Source: Opitutaceae bacterium
Lineage (GTDB): Bacteria; Verrucomicrobiota; Verrucomicrobiia; Opitutales; Opitutaceae
Direction of reading: 5' to 3'
Assembly: GCA_028281165.1 (NCBI GenBank)
Contig: JANQKI010000097.1
Span: 1 to 55,492, forward strand
Length of the DNA: 55,492 nucleotides
The position numbers and the translations under genes are program-made. Positions 1 to 9,944 of this stretch are shown here, one piece after another; positions within the stretch are counted from its first letter, which is position 1, and every line of letters starts with the position of its first letter. Below the pieces are notes generated by a model. The model made no database searches. It was given only the letters and a program-made list of their open reading frames with translations, and was not told the DNA's origin.

Positions 1-113
1 TGAAGAAAGACGACGTTATGGAAGGCGTCGCGGAAATGATTCACGAAGTGCAAGCGGAAGCGACCTTCCCTGACGGCACAAAATTGGTAACCGTCCATAA
101 CCCTATCCAATGA
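1..113 (+). CDS. ureA: Urease subunit gamma, C-terminal end (5' truncated by window)
   Basis: Only the last 36 codons are present, read in the frame that begins at base 3. They contain the sequence [17 protein letters not shown], which is the conserved C-terminus of the urease gamma subunit. UreA pairs with UreB and UreC to form the cytoplasmic nickel enzyme that splits urea into ammonia and carbamate. The stop codon overlaps the ureB start (ATGA), so the two are translationally coupled at the head of the operon. The promoter and the start of the gene lie upstream of the window. Confidence 0.93.
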   Translation, partial: KKDDVMEGVAEMIHEVQAEATFPDGTKLVTVHNPIQ

Positions 114-424
114 TCCCAGGAGAAATTATCCCTAAAAAAACCGACGATACCCTGCCCGCCAACGAAAGTCTTGAAACGCAGGCTATGAAAGTAAGCAACA
201 CCGGCGACCGTCCCGTGCAAATAGGCAGCCACTTTCATTTCTACGAAGTTAACGAAGCCCTCCAATTCGATAGAGAAGCCGCCAAAGGCTATCGACTTAA
301 TATTGCGGCTGGCACAGCCGTACGCTTCGAGCCGGGAGATACAAAGGAAGTCGAGCTAGTAGCCCTGGCCGGAGCAAGAGAGGTCTACGGTCTTAATGGG
401 AAAATCGAAGGCCCGCTGGATTAG
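110..424 (+). CDS. ureB: Urease subunit beta
   Basis: 104 residues, the usual length of a stand-alone bacterial beta subunit. It opens MIPGEI and carries the family's [17 protein letters not shown] stretch and the following [13 protein letters not shown] segment. The beta subunit is structural and holds the UreC active-site subunit in the (UreABC)3 assembly. The start codon overlaps the ureA stop and ureC follows 37 bases later, which fits one transcript. There are no anomalies, and the subunits are separate rather than fused as in Helicobacter. Confidence 0.96.
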   Translation: MIPGEIIPKKTDDTLPANESLETQAMKVSNTGDRPVQIGSHFHFYEVNEALQFDREAAKGYRLNIAAGTAVRFEPGDTKEVELVALAGAREVYGLNGKIEGPLD

Positions 425-461
425 GTCCTTATAATTTGGATACGCAAAAGGAATTTCATAC

Positions 462-2195
462 ATGAGTTTAAGTTTTGAAAGAAACCAATACGCCGAAATG
501 TTCGGTCCAACCGTAGGGGATCAGGTTCGATTGGGAGATACGAATCTCCTCATCGAGGTTGAAAGGGACCTGATCGCGGAAAACGGAGGATACGGAAACG
601 AGGTTAAGTTTGGAGGCGGCAAGGTCATTCGCGATGGCATGGGGCAGTCACCCAAGGCCCTGAGTGCAGAATCGCTCGATTTGGTCATCACCAACGCAAC
701 CATTCTAGACGCCAAGCAAGGGGTGATCAAAGCGGACATCGGCATCAAAGAAGGTCGTATTTCTGCCATCGGTCATGCCGGTAACCCTTTGATTCAGAAT
801 GGGATCGCCAGCGATATGGTTATTGGAGCCGCTACCGAAGTGATTGCCGGGGAAGGCTGCATCATCACTGCAGGAGGCTTTGATTCGCATATCCACTTCA
901 TCTGTCCCCAGCAAATCGACGAAGCCCTTGCCAGCGGTATCACCTCCATGACTGGCGGCGGAACGGGTCCAGCAACAGGCACAAATGCCACAACGTGCAC
1001 CTCCGGCCCTTGGAACATTCTTCGCATGATCGAAGCAGCCGAGGAATACCCCATGAACCTAGGCTTCATGGGAAAAGGCAACTCCTCCAATCCGGAAGCT
1101 CTCAGGGAACAGGTCGCAGCGGGAGCAATGGGCCTCAAACTTCATGAGGACTGGGGCACAACGCCGAAAGCGATTGATACGTGCTTAGGAGTGGCTGACG
1201 AGATGGATGTGCAAGTGGCCATCCACACCGATACACTGAACGAGTCCGGCTTTGTAGAGCATACAATCGCCGCTTTCAAGAATCGCGTCATTCACACCTT
1301 TCATTCGGAAGGCGCTGGAGGGGGACATGCGCCGGATATTATCAAAGTGTGCGGCGAAGCAAACGTGCTTCCTTCGTCTACTAATCCAACGCGTCCTTTT
1401 ACAGTGAATACAATTGATGAGCACTTGGATATGCTCATGGTCTGCCACCATCTGGACTCGAAAATTCCGGAGGATGTAGCTTTCGCCGAATCGCGTATCC
1501 GTCCCGAAACGATCGCAGCAGAGGACATTTTGCATGATTTGGGAGCATTCTCTATCATGTCCAGCGATAGTCAGGCAATGGGGCGTGTTGGCGAAGTCAT
1601 CTGCCGTACCTGGCAGACAGCCCACAAGATGAAGGACCAGTTCGGTAAGCTGGAATCGGATACGCATGCCGCCGCGGACAATTTTAGAGCCCTTCGCTAC
1701 GTTGCCAAATACACCATCAATCCAGCTATCGCGTGTGGGGCCGCTCACGAAGTCGGCTCTATCGAAGTAGGCAAGCTCGCAGACATTGTAGTTTGGAAGC
1801 CAGCCTTTTTCGGCGTTAAGCCAGAGCTGATTCTGAAAGGCGGCATGATCGCTCTGGCTAACATGGGCGACCCCAACGCATCGATACCCACTCCTCAGCC
1901 CATGTTCTATCGTCCGCAATTTGCTGCTCATGGCAGAGCCAAATATTCTACTTCAGTGACCTTCGTCAGCCGGGACTTTATGAATAAAGGAGTGGATGAA
2001 GGCTTGAACTTGAGCAAACGACTAGTAGACGTTAAAAACACCAGAAATATTTCCAAGAAGGATCTCGTATTCAACGATTACCTACCGAAAATCGAAGTAG
2101 ATCCTGAAACCTACAAAGTCAAAGCAGATGGGAAAGAGCTGACGTGCCAGCCAGCAAAAGAAATCCCTCTGGCACAACGCTACTTTCTGTTTTGA
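462..2195 (+). CDS. ureC: Urease subunit alpha, catalytic
   Basis: 577 residues, slightly longer than the common 567-572. All catalytic elements are visible. The nickel ligands are the HIH pair at about residues 143/145, the lysine to be carbamylated at about 226 in GLKLHEDWG, His at about 255 and 281, and Asp at about 369 in SSDSQAMGR. The flap histidine is at about 329 in MVCHHLD. It hydrolyses urea in the cytoplasm once UreD/E/F/G have inserted nickel. The protein should be an active enzyme. Downstream, a 90-base gap with a palindrome separates it from the accessory genes. Confidence 0.98.
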   Translation: MSLSFERNQYAEMFGPTVGDQVRLGDTNLLIEVERDLIAENGGYGNEVKFGGGKVIRDGMGQSPKALSAESLDLVITNATILDAKQGVIKADIGIKEGRISAIGHAGNPLIQNGIASDMVIGAATEVIAGEGCIITAGGFDSHIHFICPQQIDEALASGITSMTGGGTGPATGTNATTCTSGPWNILRMIEAAEEYPMNLGFMGKGNSSNPEALREQVAAGAMGLKLHEDWGTTPKAIDTCLGVADEMDVQVAIHTDTLNESGFVEHTIAAFKNRVIHTFHSEGAGGGHAPDIIKVCGEANVLPSSTNPTRPFTVNTIDEHLDMLMVCHHLDSKIPEDVAFAESRIRPETIAAEDILHDLGAFSIMSSDSQAMGRVGEVICRTWQTAHKMKDQFGKLESDTHAAADNFRALRYVAKYTINPAIACGAAHEVGSIEVGKLADIVVWKPAFFGVKPELILKGGMIALANMGDPNASIPTPQPMFYRPQFAAHGRAKYSTSVTFVSRDFMNKGVDEGLNLSKRLVDVKNTRNISKKDLVFNDYLPKIEVDPETYKVKADGKELTCQPAKEIPLAQRYFLF

Positions 2196-2209
2196 TCTTC
2201 CTTTTCATA

Positions 2210-2273
2210 TTGTAGGAGCGGGTTTACGCCGCGATTCCCTAAATATAATCGCGGCGTAAAGCCGCTCCTACAA
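2210..2273. repeat. REP-like paired palindrome between ureC and ureE
   Basis: Two 26-base arms (2211-2236 and 2247-2272) are inverted copies with a single mismatch and a 10-base AT-rich loop; one more pair extends the stem. The arms start TGTAGGAGCGG and contain a second short palindrome (CGCCGCGATT). This resembles the TGTAGGAGCG-type REP elements known from Pseudomonas and other bacteria, arranged head to head as in REPINs. No other copy is visible in the window. It could form a strong RNA hairpin that terminates, attenuates or protects the ureABC message ahead of the accessory genes. Confidence 0.75.
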
Positions 2274-2284
2274 AACTTCGTTAA

Positions 2285-2713
2285 ATGAACCTAATTACTT
2301 CACACTTCCACGATATTCCGGAAGGCAGACAAATCGTTCCCCTGAAAGTCGATCGCCGCAAATTGGCTAAGCGACGCTGGAGGGGACAAGCAGAGGATGG
2401 AGAGGATTTTGGCTTCGATCTATCTCATCCACTATCGAACAGAACGCCCTTTCACGAATCTAAAGAGAAGGTCTACGTCATCGAACAGACTGCTGAGCCC
2501 GTATTGAAAATTTCATTTCAAGAAAAGCGACAAGCCGCCTACTACGGCTGGATGGTAGGCAATCTCCACTTCTCAGCCGATTTTCATGAAAATGCTGTAA
2601 TCGCTGAAGACGATCCGGCCGTACGACAAATGCTGGAGCGTAATAACATCGCCTTCTCCGAAGAGAATCTCGTCTTTGAACCTCAAATCGTCTCTAGCGG
2701 CCATCATCATTAA
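2285..2713 (+). CDS. ureE: Urease accessory protein UreE (nickel chaperone)
   Basis: 142 residues. The C-terminal half carries GWMVGNLHFSADF, matching the GN(R/L)H region around the conserved metal-binding histidine of UreE, followed by the typical DPAVRQMLER helix. The protein ends in a short GHHH tail, a reduced form of the His-rich nickel-binding tail. UreE delivers Ni2+ to the UreG-UreF-UreD-apourease complex. The N-terminal half is divergent, so identification rests on the C-terminal domain and on its place between ureC and ureF. Its stop overlaps the ureF start (TAATG). Confidence 0.9.
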   Translation: MNLITSHFHDIPEGRQIVPLKVDRRKLAKRRWRGQAEDGEDFGFDLSHPLSNRTPFHESKEKVYVIEQTAEPVLKISFQEKRQAAYYGWMVGNLHFSADFHENAVIAEDDPAVRQMLERNNIAFSEENLVFEPQIVSSGHHH

Positions 2714-3423
2714 TGGTTACATCAAAAACAGACGATCACTATTCCTGGCTTCCCGCGGTTCTTCAAACGACGGATCCTCTTTTTCCTATTGGATCTTATG
2801 CCCATTCCTACGGGCTTGAGGAAATGGCAGCTTTGGGTCGCGTTCATGATGAAAACACTCTTTTGGATTTCATTGAAACGCACATCTTTGAAAACCTGAA
2901 AAACCTGGACCTTCCGTATCTACATTTTGCTTACGAAGCAATAGACTCGCAAGATTGGGAATCACTGATCGAAATCGATCAGGAACTGGATGCAGCGAAG
3001 ATGAGTAAAGAGATCCGCGAAGCAAGTGTCGCCCAAGGTCGCCAGCGACTGAGACTGATGCTGAAGCTCAAGCCAAACCCGAATTTTAAAGCAATGTCGC
3101 GCCTGAGAAAGGAAGAACAGATAAGACCCCATCACCTCCTTGTATTTGCCGCTGAATATCTCGCCAACGCATCGCCTTTAGAAATAGCTTTGGCCACATG
3201 GGCCTATCAAACTCTAGCCGCTCCTTGCGCCGCGGCTTTAAAGCTGATCCGCATCGGTCAGGAAGGAGCGCAAAGCGCGCTTACGCAGGCAATTGAAAGC
3301 ATACCAGGATTGATCGATCATTCCATGTCAGTGGAACGCGAATACGTGGGATCTTTTAATCCATTGTTGGACATCGCTTGCGATCGACACGAACAAGCCT
3401 TCTCTCGACTTTTCATTTCCTAA
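2713..3423 (+). CDS. ureF: Urease accessory protein UreF
   Basis: 236 residues. The N-terminus has the family signature DPLFPIGSYAHSYGLE (compare LPVGGFSHSxGLE), followed by an all-helical body. The C-terminal region SVEREYVGSFNPLLDIACDRHE matches the end of UreF, where the usual D(IL)ASMRHE-type motif lies. UreF bridges UreD and UreG and acts in GTPase-dependent carbamylation and nickel insertion into apourease. It overlaps ureE by one base and lies 9 bases before ureG, within the operon. Confidence 0.93.
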   Translation: MVTSKTDDHYSWLPAVLQTTDPLFPIGSYAHSYGLEEMAALGRVHDENTLLDFIETHIFENLKNLDLPYLHFAYEAIDSQDWESLIEIDQELDAAKMSKEIREASVAQGRQRLRLMLKLKPNPNFKAMSRLRKEEQIRPHHLLVFAAEYLANASPLEIALATWAYQTLAAPCAAALKLIRIGQEGAQSALTQAIESIPGLIDHSMSVEREYVGSFNPLLDIACDRHEQAFSRLFIS

Positions 3424-3432
3424 AAACCAAAG

Positions 3433-4053
3433 ATGAGTTCATCCCAATTTTCAAGACCCGTACGCATTGGTATTGGCGGCCCCGTAGGATCCGGTAAAAC
3501 GATGCTTGTCCTTCGTCTCTGCCAGGCCTTACGCGGCGATTACTCGCTAGGCGTGATCACCAATGACATCTATACCAGAGAAGACGCGGAATTTCTGGTA
3601 CGCAATGAAGCTCTGGAGGCCGAGCGAGTTCTCGGAGTAGAAACAGGAGGCTGTCCTCACACAGCTATTCGCGACGATACGAGCATGAACATGGCTGCGA
3701 TTGACGATTTGCAGGAGCGAATAGAAGGTATCCAAATTATCCTGATAGAAAGCGGAGGCGACAATCTCTCTGCCACGTTTTCTCCGGAACTCGTCGACGC
3801 TTTTATTTACGTAATCGATGTATCAGAGGGTGACAAGATCCCTCGCAAGGGAGGCCCGGCAATTCAGTACTCGGATCTCATGATCATCAATAAGATTGAG
3901 CTGGCGCCTTATGTAGGGGCAGATCTTGATGTGATGGACCGCGACAGTAAAAAAATGCGCGATGAGCGCCCCTTTCTGTTCTGCGATCTAAAGTCGGGGA
4001 AAGGCATTGAAGAGATATGCTCTTGGCTGAAGAAAGAAACGCTATTCGGCTGA
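3433..4053 (+). CDS. ureG: Urease accessory GTPase UreG
   Basis: 206 residues, the normal length. It has the P-loop GGPVGSGKT at residues 15-23, the metal-binding [14 protein letters not shown] loop (Cys-Pro-His, which binds nickel between two UreG chains), the switch region [17 protein letters not shown], and an NKIEL base-specificity motif (NKID in most family members). It couples GTP hydrolysis to nickel delivery. The last 37 bases are shared with the start of ureD, in a different frame. Confidence 0.97.
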   Translation: MSSSQFSRPVRIGIGGPVGSGKTMLVLRLCQALRGDYSLGVITNDIYTREDAEFLVRNEALEAERVLGVETGGCPHTAIRDDTSMNMAAIDDLQERIEGIQIILIESGGDNLSATFSPELVDAFIYVIDVSEGDKIPRKGGPAIQYSDLMIINKIELAPYVGADLDVMDRDSKKMRDERPFLFCDLKSGKGIEEICSWLKKETLFG

Positions 4054-4901
4054 GTGGTAGAAAAGGCGTGCCTACGCTGCGCCCTGGAGATCGCCTGAAG
4101 GGATACCTTCGCTTGTCATGTGAAACGGATACGCTAGGAAACGGCCTGCTTTCGCGAAAGGCCTTTCGCTCGCCAATTCACATCGGCAAGCCCTACCGAT
4201 ACGATAACAGCCTACTATTGAACGTAATGAGTCCTACGGCTGGCTTACTAGCCGGCGACTCCATTGATATTGATGTGGAGGTTTGCAGCCAATCATCGCT
4301 GATACTCTCATCACCAGCCGCGCTTCGCATCCATAAAATGGATGCAGGATCTGCGGCTCTATCGCAACAATTTCATGTGGAGCCTGGAGGGTTGTTGGAG
4401 GTCAATCCTGAATGGCTTATCCTCCAAGGCGAAAGCGACTTCAGTCAGACCACGCAAATCGAAGTAGAGAAAGACGGCTCGCTGTTCTTCATAGAATCCA
4501 TTGCCCCAGGACGAGTGGCCTATAGCGAGACATTCGAGTTCCATAGATTTCAGAATCGATCAAAACTGAAGTGGGACAACGTTCTCGTTGGCTTGGAACG
4601 CTACGCGATCGAACCGCAAAAAGGGACCCACGCCACCTGGCAAAAAGCCTTTAAAGCGCCCTTTTACGTATCGATTTTCATCGTCGCTAACGAGCTAGCA
4701 GGAAAAGCGGATCTAGAAAAATTTATCCACAATTTAAATACATCCTCACTTCTAGCCGGAGCGAGCAGACTTGCAGCCGGACCGTCTTGGAACGTAAAAT
4801 TGCTGACAGAAGATCCAGTCGAAGCTCGAGCAGCCATTAATGCGATTCGAACATTTTTCTACAAGAAGCTCGGACGCAAAGCGCCGCCTCTCCGACGGTA
4901 G
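4017..4901 (+). CDS. ureD: Urease accessory protein UreD
   Basis: 294 residues. It matches UreD over its length, with the segments [13 protein letters not shown] (compare NPxGGLxGGD), [11 protein letters not shown] and [11 protein letters not shown]. UreD is the scaffold that binds apourease and docks UreF and UreG. The most upstream ATG gives a 37-base overlap with ureG; no later in-frame ATG is close enough to be a better start. The order A-B-C-E-F-G-D resembles the urease operons of Bacillus and Staphylococcus rather than the D-first order of enterobacteria. The next gene is convergent. Confidence 0.94.
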   Translation: MLLAEERNAIRLSGRKGVPTLRPGDRLKGYLRLSCETDTLGNGLLSRKAFRSPIHIGKPYRYDNSLLLNVMSPTAGLLAGDSIDIDVEVCSQSSLILSSPAALRIHKMDAGSAALSQQFHVEPGGLLEVNPEWLILQGESDFSQTTQIEVEKDGSLFFIESIAPGRVAYSETFEFHRFQNRSKLKWDNVLVGLERYAIEPQKGTHATWQKAFKAPFYVSIFIVANELAGKADLEKFIHNLNTSSLLAGASRLAAGPSWNVKLLTEDPVEARAAINAIRTFFYKKLGRKAPPLRR

Positions 4902-4919
4902 CAGAGCCTAGGAGACGAG

Positions 4920-6104
4920 TCAGCGGTAAAGCCTGCTCGATTTCTTCCGGCTCGAAGCCTTCTCTTCCGCTTCGAAAAGCGCTGAATACATGTAGTCGAA
5001 ATCGGGCAGCTTGATACGTTCAATCGCCTTTCCTATGTAGTGCTCGATTGACTTGGCGTGCTTGACTTCGTCTTCCGTAAGCAGCGTGAACGCATCGCCT
5101 TCTCTTTGAGCGCGACCCGTTCGGCCAATGCGATGAACATAGTCTTCAGCATTCAGAGGTACGTCGTAATTGATAACGTGCGTAACTCCAGCGATATCCA
5201 AACCACGAGCTGCAATATCCGTAGCCACCAAGACCTCGTACTTGCCTGATTTGAAACCTTGGAGCGCTGCAGTCCGATCCCTTTGAGCTCGGTCGGAGTG
5301 AAGTACGGCTACCGAATGATTCAGCTTTTCAAGGCGACGCGAGATGAGATCGGCGTTGAGCTTGGTCCGCGTGAAGATGAGGACACTTTCGTAGTGCGTC
5401 TGCTCAAGCAGCTTTATCAGCAGTTTATACTTCTGCCGTTCAACAACTGGATAGAATGCGTGCGAGACCGTTTCCGCTGCAGATCGTGAAGGACTGACTT
5501 CTACAACTTCCGGCTCTGAAAGACCCCACTTGGTCAAGGAACGGATTTGACGGGGAAGAGTAGCGGAAAAGAGAAGCGTCTGCCTCTTTTTGGGACACAT
5601 CTTGATGATGCGGCTCACGTCAGGCAAAAATCCCATGTCGAGCATGCGATCGACCTCGTCCAGGACTAGAAAATTTACATTCTTAAGCGTCGCTGTTCCC
5701 TGACCCAAATGGTCAAGCAGTCTACCGGGAGTAGCTACCAGAATATCGACTCCTTCCTTGAGCATCTGCTTTTGACGTCCGTACTTTACGCCTCCAAAAA
5801 TCACCCCAACTCGCGTTTCCAAGTACTTAGCGTAACTTCGCAAAGCGTCATCCACCTGAGCAGCCAGTTCACGCGTTGGCTCAAGAATAAGGCATTGAAA
5901 GCTAGGCCCTGGCTTTATGGTGTCCATTACAGGGAGTCCAAAGGCTGCCGTCTTTCCCGTTCCCGTTTGAGCAGACCCAATCAAGTCCTTCCCTTCCAAG
6001 ATGATAGGGATTGATTTTTCCTGAATAGGAGTCGGTTCCGAGAAACCCAGTTCGATAAGAGCTTTGTTAACAGGTTCGGATAAACCCAGTCCGGAGAAAG
6101 GCAT
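4920..6104 (-). CDS. DEAD-box ATP-dependent RNA helicase, RhlE-like
   Basis: 394 residues comprising two RecA-like domains with almost no C-terminal extension. Motifs in order: the Q motif FSEPTPIQ, motif I AQTGTGKT (45-52), PTRELA, TPGR, motif II DEVD (149-152), SAT, VATDIAARGLDI, and HRIGRTGR. The motif order and the DEVDRMLDMGF context place it near RhlE. It unwinds short RNA duplexes, probably in ribosome assembly or mRNA decay. The third letter of the DEAD box is Val instead of Ala, a substitution seen in some active helicases. It is monocistronic and convergent with ureD. Confidence 0.93.
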   Translation of the reverse strand: MPFSGLGLSEPVNKALIELGFSEPTPIQEKSIPIILEGKDLIGSAQTGTGKTAAFGLPVMDTIKPGPSFQCLILEPTRELAAQVDDALRSYAKYLETRVGVIFGGVKYGRQKQMLKEGVDILVATPGRLLDHLGQGTATLKNVNFLVLDEVDRMLDMGFLPDVSRIIKMCPKKRQTLLFSATLPRQIRSLTKWGLSEPEVVEVSPSRSAAETVSHAFYPVVERQKYKLLIKLLEQTHYESVLIFTRTKLNADLISRRLEKLNHSVAVLHSDRAQRDRTAALQGFKSGKYEVLVATDIAARGLDIAGVTHVINYDVPLNAEDYVHRIGRTGRAQREGDAFTLLTEDEVKHAKSIEHYIGKAIERIKLPDFDYMYSALFEAEEKASSRKKSSRLYR

Positions 6105-6253
6105 TAGGGGTATATGGGACGCGCGAATTCGGGAAGCAAGCGCTACCTTTCGAATTCTAGGCTAAATATTGGAGGAATCAGACGAGAAATATGACAGCTA
6201 TTTGATTGGACAGTAGACTTTCCCTTGTTTTGCCTTTGAGAAAGAATAATCTT

Positions 6254-7516
6254 ATGAAAATGATCGAGGGAAACGAAAAGCTTCAGCCGCCAACCATTCC
6301 AGAGGTTTTGAGAAAAGCTCGGGAGGATTTTCCGATTCTAAAGCGGGAGGTTCATGGTAAGCCGCTGGTCTATCTGGACAACGCGGCATCTACCCAAAAG
6401 CCTCAAAGCGTAATTGATACGATCACTCGCTATTATGGACATGAAAACGCGAATATTCATCGCGGGGTACACTTGCTAAGTACCGAAGCCACAGCTGCCT
6501 ACGAAAACGCTCGGGCTAAGATCGCTCGATATATCAACGCCGCTGATTCTTCTGAGATCGTATTCACGCGTCAGGCTACAGAAGCCATCAACCTTGTGGC
6601 CCATTCATTCGTCGAGCCCATAGTAGAAGCGGGCGATGAAATCGTGATTACCCACATGGAGCACCATGCGAACATTGTGCCTTGGCAACTGCTCTGCGAG
6701 CGAACGGGAGCGATACTCAAAGTCGTTCCCATACTTGATAATGGACTACTGGATACGGAAGCCTTCCACAAAACGCTAGGGCCGAAAACAAAATTTCTAT
6801 CCTTCGTCTATGTTTCCAATTCTATAGGAACCATTAATCCTGTAAAAACGCTCTTGGATGCAGCGAAGGAAAGAGGAATCCCCACTCTCGTGGATGGAGC
6901 CCAAGCCGTGCAGCATAAAACAGTAGACGCGCAGTCTCTGGATTGCGATTTTCTCGTAATGTCTGGGCACAAAATGTTTGGCCCTACGGGCATTGGAGCC
7001 CTTTACGGCAAGCGATCGCGGCTCGATGGAATGAGACCGTATCAGGGAGGTGGAGACATGATTGCCCACGTTTCCTTCGAAGGCACAACCTACAAGGAAC
7101 CTCCCTCGCGATTTGAGGCAGGCACGCCACACATCGAGGGGGCCATTGGTCTTGGAGCCGCTGTCGACTACATCGAATCCGTTGGTCGCGACGTCATCGA
7201 GTCATACGAAACGGAACTGATAGCCTACGCGATTGAGAGACTGAAAGAAATACCCAATCTTAGAGTAGTCGGCGACTTCGAAGAGAGAGCGGGAGCAATA
7301 TCCTTTGTAATGGAAAACGCTCATCCTCACGATATTGGTACGATTCTGGATACGGAGGGCGTTGCTATCCGATCAGGCCATCACTGCTGCGAGCCTCTGA
7401 TGAGAAGACTTGGCACTGTCGCCACAGCCAGAGCCTCGTTTTCCCTCTACAACAATCACGATGATGTAGATGCCTTTATCGAGGCGCTTAAAAAAGTGAA
7501 TACGCTTTTTGGATAG
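6254..7516 (+). CDS. sufS: SufS-type cysteine desulfurase
   Basis: 420 residues from the ATG at 6254; a TTG at 6206 would add 16 residues that do not look conserved. It is a PLP-dependent class V aminotransferase fold. The PLP lysine is in VMSGHKMFGPTGIGALYGK. The catalytic Cys is in RSGHHCCEPLMRRLG near residue 378, where group II desulfurases have HHCAQP, so here the active Cys is followed by a second Cys. It takes sulfur from cysteine for Fe-S assembly. The sufU gene follows 38 bases later, as expected for a SufS that passes persulfide to SufU. Confidence 0.95.
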   Translation: MKMIEGNEKLQPPTIPEVLRKAREDFPILKREVHGKPLVYLDNAASTQKPQSVIDTITRYYGHENANIHRGVHLLSTEATAAYENARAKIARYINAADSSEIVFTRQATEAINLVAHSFVEPIVEAGDEIVITHMEHHANIVPWQLLCERTGAILKVVPILDNGLLDTEAFHKTLGPKTKFLSFVYVSNSIGTINPVKTLLDAAKERGIPTLVDGAQAVQHKTVDAQSLDCDFLVMSGHKMFGPTGIGALYGKRSRLDGMRPYQGGGDMIAHVSFEGTTYKEPPSRFEAGTPHIEGAIGLGAAVDYIESVGRDVIESYETELIAYAIERLKEIPNLRVVGDFEERAGAISFVMENAHPHDIGTILDTEGVAIRSGHHCCEPLMRRLGTVATARASFSLYNNHDDVDAFIEALKKVNTLFG

Positions 7517-7554
7517 AGCTTGCAGATACATTCTGTAGCTTTTCGATCCATAAT

Positions 7555-7995
7555 ATGCCTCAAGACCCGAAAGATCTGTATAAACGCATTTTGATGAGGC
7601 ACAGCAAAGAACCTCGTAATCGGAGGACTATAGAGGGGTCTTCAAGCGAGGCTTTTCTAGCCAATGCTCTCTGCGGCGATGAAGTGACGATGTATTTAAA
7701 AATTGATAACGATCAGTTAAGTGATGTGTCTTTCAATGCCCAATGCTGCTCCATATGCATGGCTTCCGCATCAATGCTGACCGAAAAGGCAAAAGGAAGC
7801 AGCCAAGAGTCGACCGAAAAGCTCGTTCGCCAATTCCTGAAGGAGATGAGAGAAGAAGAGGACGACTTTTTATTCGACGAATCAGAAGATCTCTACGCTT
7901 TGAAAAGCGTAAAAGCTTTCCCCAGTAGGCTTCGTTGCGCGACCCTGCCTTGGGAAGCTCTTAAAGAAGCGCTTTCGGCTGTAGACCAAAAATGA
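7555..7995 (+). CDS. sufU: SufU-type Fe-S assembly sulfurtransferase
   Basis: 146 residues, SufU length. The three cysteines and aspartate that bind zinc in SufU are present: C40 and D42 in ALCGDEV, C65 in QCCSICMASASM, and C128 in RLRCATLPW. An extra Cys at 64 and another at 68 are unusual. The gap between the second and third ligand is the longer SufU form, not the shorter IscU form. It would take persulfide sulfur from SufS. The stop overlaps the next gene's start by four bases (ATGA). Confidence 0.92.
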   Translation: MPQDPKDLYKRILMRHSKEPRNRRTIEGSSSEAFLANALCGDEVTMYLKIDNDQLSDVSFNAQCCSICMASASMLTEKAKGSSQESTEKLVRQFLKEMREEEDDFLFDESEDLYALKSVKAFPSRLRCATLPWEALKEALSAVDQK

Positions 7996-9935
7996 TCTCC
8001 TTGAGAAATTTAGAGCTCCGCTACGGGGAGAGGCCCATTTTCAAGGATGTTTCAGCAAATATAGGAGCTAAGGATAGGATCGGTCTGGTCGGTTCCAATG
8101 GAGCGGGCAAGACGACACTGCTACGGATTCTAACAGGAAGCGAGCAACCCGATTCAGGCAAACTGGACAGGGCGAAAAACGCCACTATCGGCTACTTGCC
8201 ACAGGATGGCATAAGCATAAAAGGCAAAACGCTTTTTCAGGAAGCGGAATCGGCTTTTGAAGCGATCAAAAGCCTGAAAAGCAAAATCGAGGAAGCGAGC
8301 AAACGCATTCAAATTCTAGATACAAATTCAGAAGAATATGCGAATACGCTCGAAATGCTCGGAATCTGGGAGCACGAAATGGAAGGCAGAGAAGCCTCGA
8401 AACTCCCCTCGCTCATCGAGTCCGTCCTGTTAGGTCTCGGCTTCTCCATGGATGACATGAATCGACCGACGGAGGAGTTTAGCGGCGGCTGGCAAATGCG
8501 AATCGCCCTAGCCAAGCTTCTTCTAGCCAAGCCCTCGCTTCTCCTACTCGATGAACCGACTAATCACCTGGACATTTCTTCCCAACGTTGGCTGGAACTC
8601 TACTTGAATCGCTACGAAGGCTCTTTACTGATGGTTTCGCACGACCGAGCCTTTCTTGATGAACTATGTAAGAAAACATTCGAACTGTCACGAGGCAGGC
8701 TGACGTCATACGCTGGTAACTACACTTGCTATGAAAAAGAAAGTAAACTACGCAAAGAACAGCTAGAACGCAGCTACAAGAGCCAGCAACGCGAGATCCA
8801 GAAGACGCAACGCTTTATCGAGCGATTCCGTTACAAAAACACAAAAGCTAGCCAAGTGCAAAGTCGTATCAAGGCTTTGGATAAAGTCGAACTGATAGAG
8901 ATCGAGCAAGACGAGGCTTCAGTGGCTTTCGAATTTCCAAAGCCACCGCGTAGTGGCCAGAAGATCATAGAAATAGAAAATCTAAGAAAAGCCTATGATG
9001 ATCTAGTGGTTCTAGACAATGCCAGCATTCGAATAGAGAGAGGCGATCGCATCGCAGTTGTTGGCGTAAATGGAGCTGGCAAATCGACATTAGCAAAAGT
9101 TTTGGCCGGGGTAGAGCCATTTCAAGCCGGAGAACGTATCTTGGGAGGGAAAACACATATGGCCTATTTCGCTCAGCACCAGGCCGATGAACTCGATCCA
9201 AAGCTTACTGCTTTAGAAACCCTTGAGAAATCGGCCACAGGAGAAATCGAAACTCGCCTTAGGTCGATTCTAGGAGGGTTTCTCTTTCATGGAGACGACG
9301 TCTTTAAGAAAGTGAAGGTCCTATCCGGAGGCGAACGCAACCGACTAGCCCTTGCGAAAATACTAACCTGTCTTTCCAATTTCCTTATTCTCGACGAGCC
9401 AACAAATCACCTCGACATGCGTTCTCAAGAGGCCTTGCAAGAGGCGTTGGAAGCTTACGAAGGCTCGTTTCTAATCGTTTCTCATAACCGAGCTTTCGTC
9501 GATCCTATCGTAAACAAGGTGCTCGAGATTCGCAAAGATGGCCTGTCATTCTTCCCAGGAAATGTATCCGATTATCTGAGGCATTTGGAATTGATTTCAG
9601 ACAATGCTGTAGAGAAGGAGAAAATTGAAACAGTCACTAAATCAGCTCTTTCGCCAAAGGAGAAAAGACGCCTTAAGGCCGAAGAACAAAGAAAGATTTC
9701 ACCGCTTAAGAGTCGAAGCAAAGAACTAGAGGAAAGCATAGCCGCTCTTGAGAAACGCCAAAAAGAACTGGAGGAACAGATGTCTGGATCATCATTCTAC
9801 GAAAATTCGACCCAGGCTAAGTATTCAATTGATGAATACGAATCCAATAAAAAGAACCTGGAAGAAAACTACGATGAATGGGATGAGCTAGTAGACGAGA
9901 TCGCTCGGCGAGAGGAGGCTCTCGGCGCACTGTAG
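7992..9935 (+). CDS. ABC-F family ATPase (ribosome-associated type)
   Basis: 647 residues with two ABC cassettes and no membrane segments. Cassette 1 has GSNGAGKTT (near 36), FSGGWQMRIALAKLLL and LLLLDEPTNHLD; cassette 2 has GVNGAGKST, LSGGERNRLALAKIL and LILDEPTNHLD. Between them is the basic helical linker rich in Lys, Arg and Gln that reaches toward the ribosomal P-site tRNA in ABC-F proteins. The last 90 residues are a charged coiled coil, as in the YheS/Uup/ABCF groups. It probably acts on stalled ribosomes. It is translationally coupled to sufU, though no functional link is known. Confidence 0.93.
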   Translation: MISLRNLELRYGERPIFKDVSANIGAKDRIGLVGSNGAGKTTLLRILTGSEQPDSGKLDRAKNATIGYLPQDGISIKGKTLFQEAESAFEAIKSLKSKIEEASKRIQILDTNSEEYANTLEMLGIWEHEMEGREASKLPSLIESVLLGLGFSMDDMNRPTEEFSGGWQMRIALAKLLLAKPSLLLLDEPTNHLDISSQRWLELYLNRYEGSLLMVSHDRAFLDELCKKTFELSRGRLTSYAGNYTCYEKESKLRKEQLERSYKSQQREIQKTQRFIERFRYKNTKASQVQSRIKALDKVELIEIEQDEASVAFEFPKPPRSGQKIIEIENLRKAYDDLVVLDNASIRIERGDRIAVVGVNGAGKSTLAKVLAGVEPFQAGERILGGKTHMAYFAQHQADELDPKLTALETLEKSATGEIETRLRSILGGFLFHGDDVFKKVKVLSGGERNRLALAKILTCLSNFLILDEPTNHLDMRSQEALQEALEAYEGSFLIVSHNRAFVDPIVNKVLEIRKDGLSFFPGNVSDYLRHLELISDNAVEKEKIETVTKSALSPKEKRRLKAEEQRKISPLKSRSKELEESIAALEKRQKELEEQMSGSSFYENSTQAKYSIDEYESNKKNLEENYDEWDELVDEIARREEALGAL

Positions 9936-9944
9936 CAACCACCT

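Noticed and set aside
1185-1931. Long minus-strand open frame opposite ureC
   Set aside because: It lies entirely inside the well-supported ureC gene in the opposite strand, and its translation shows no protein-like pattern.
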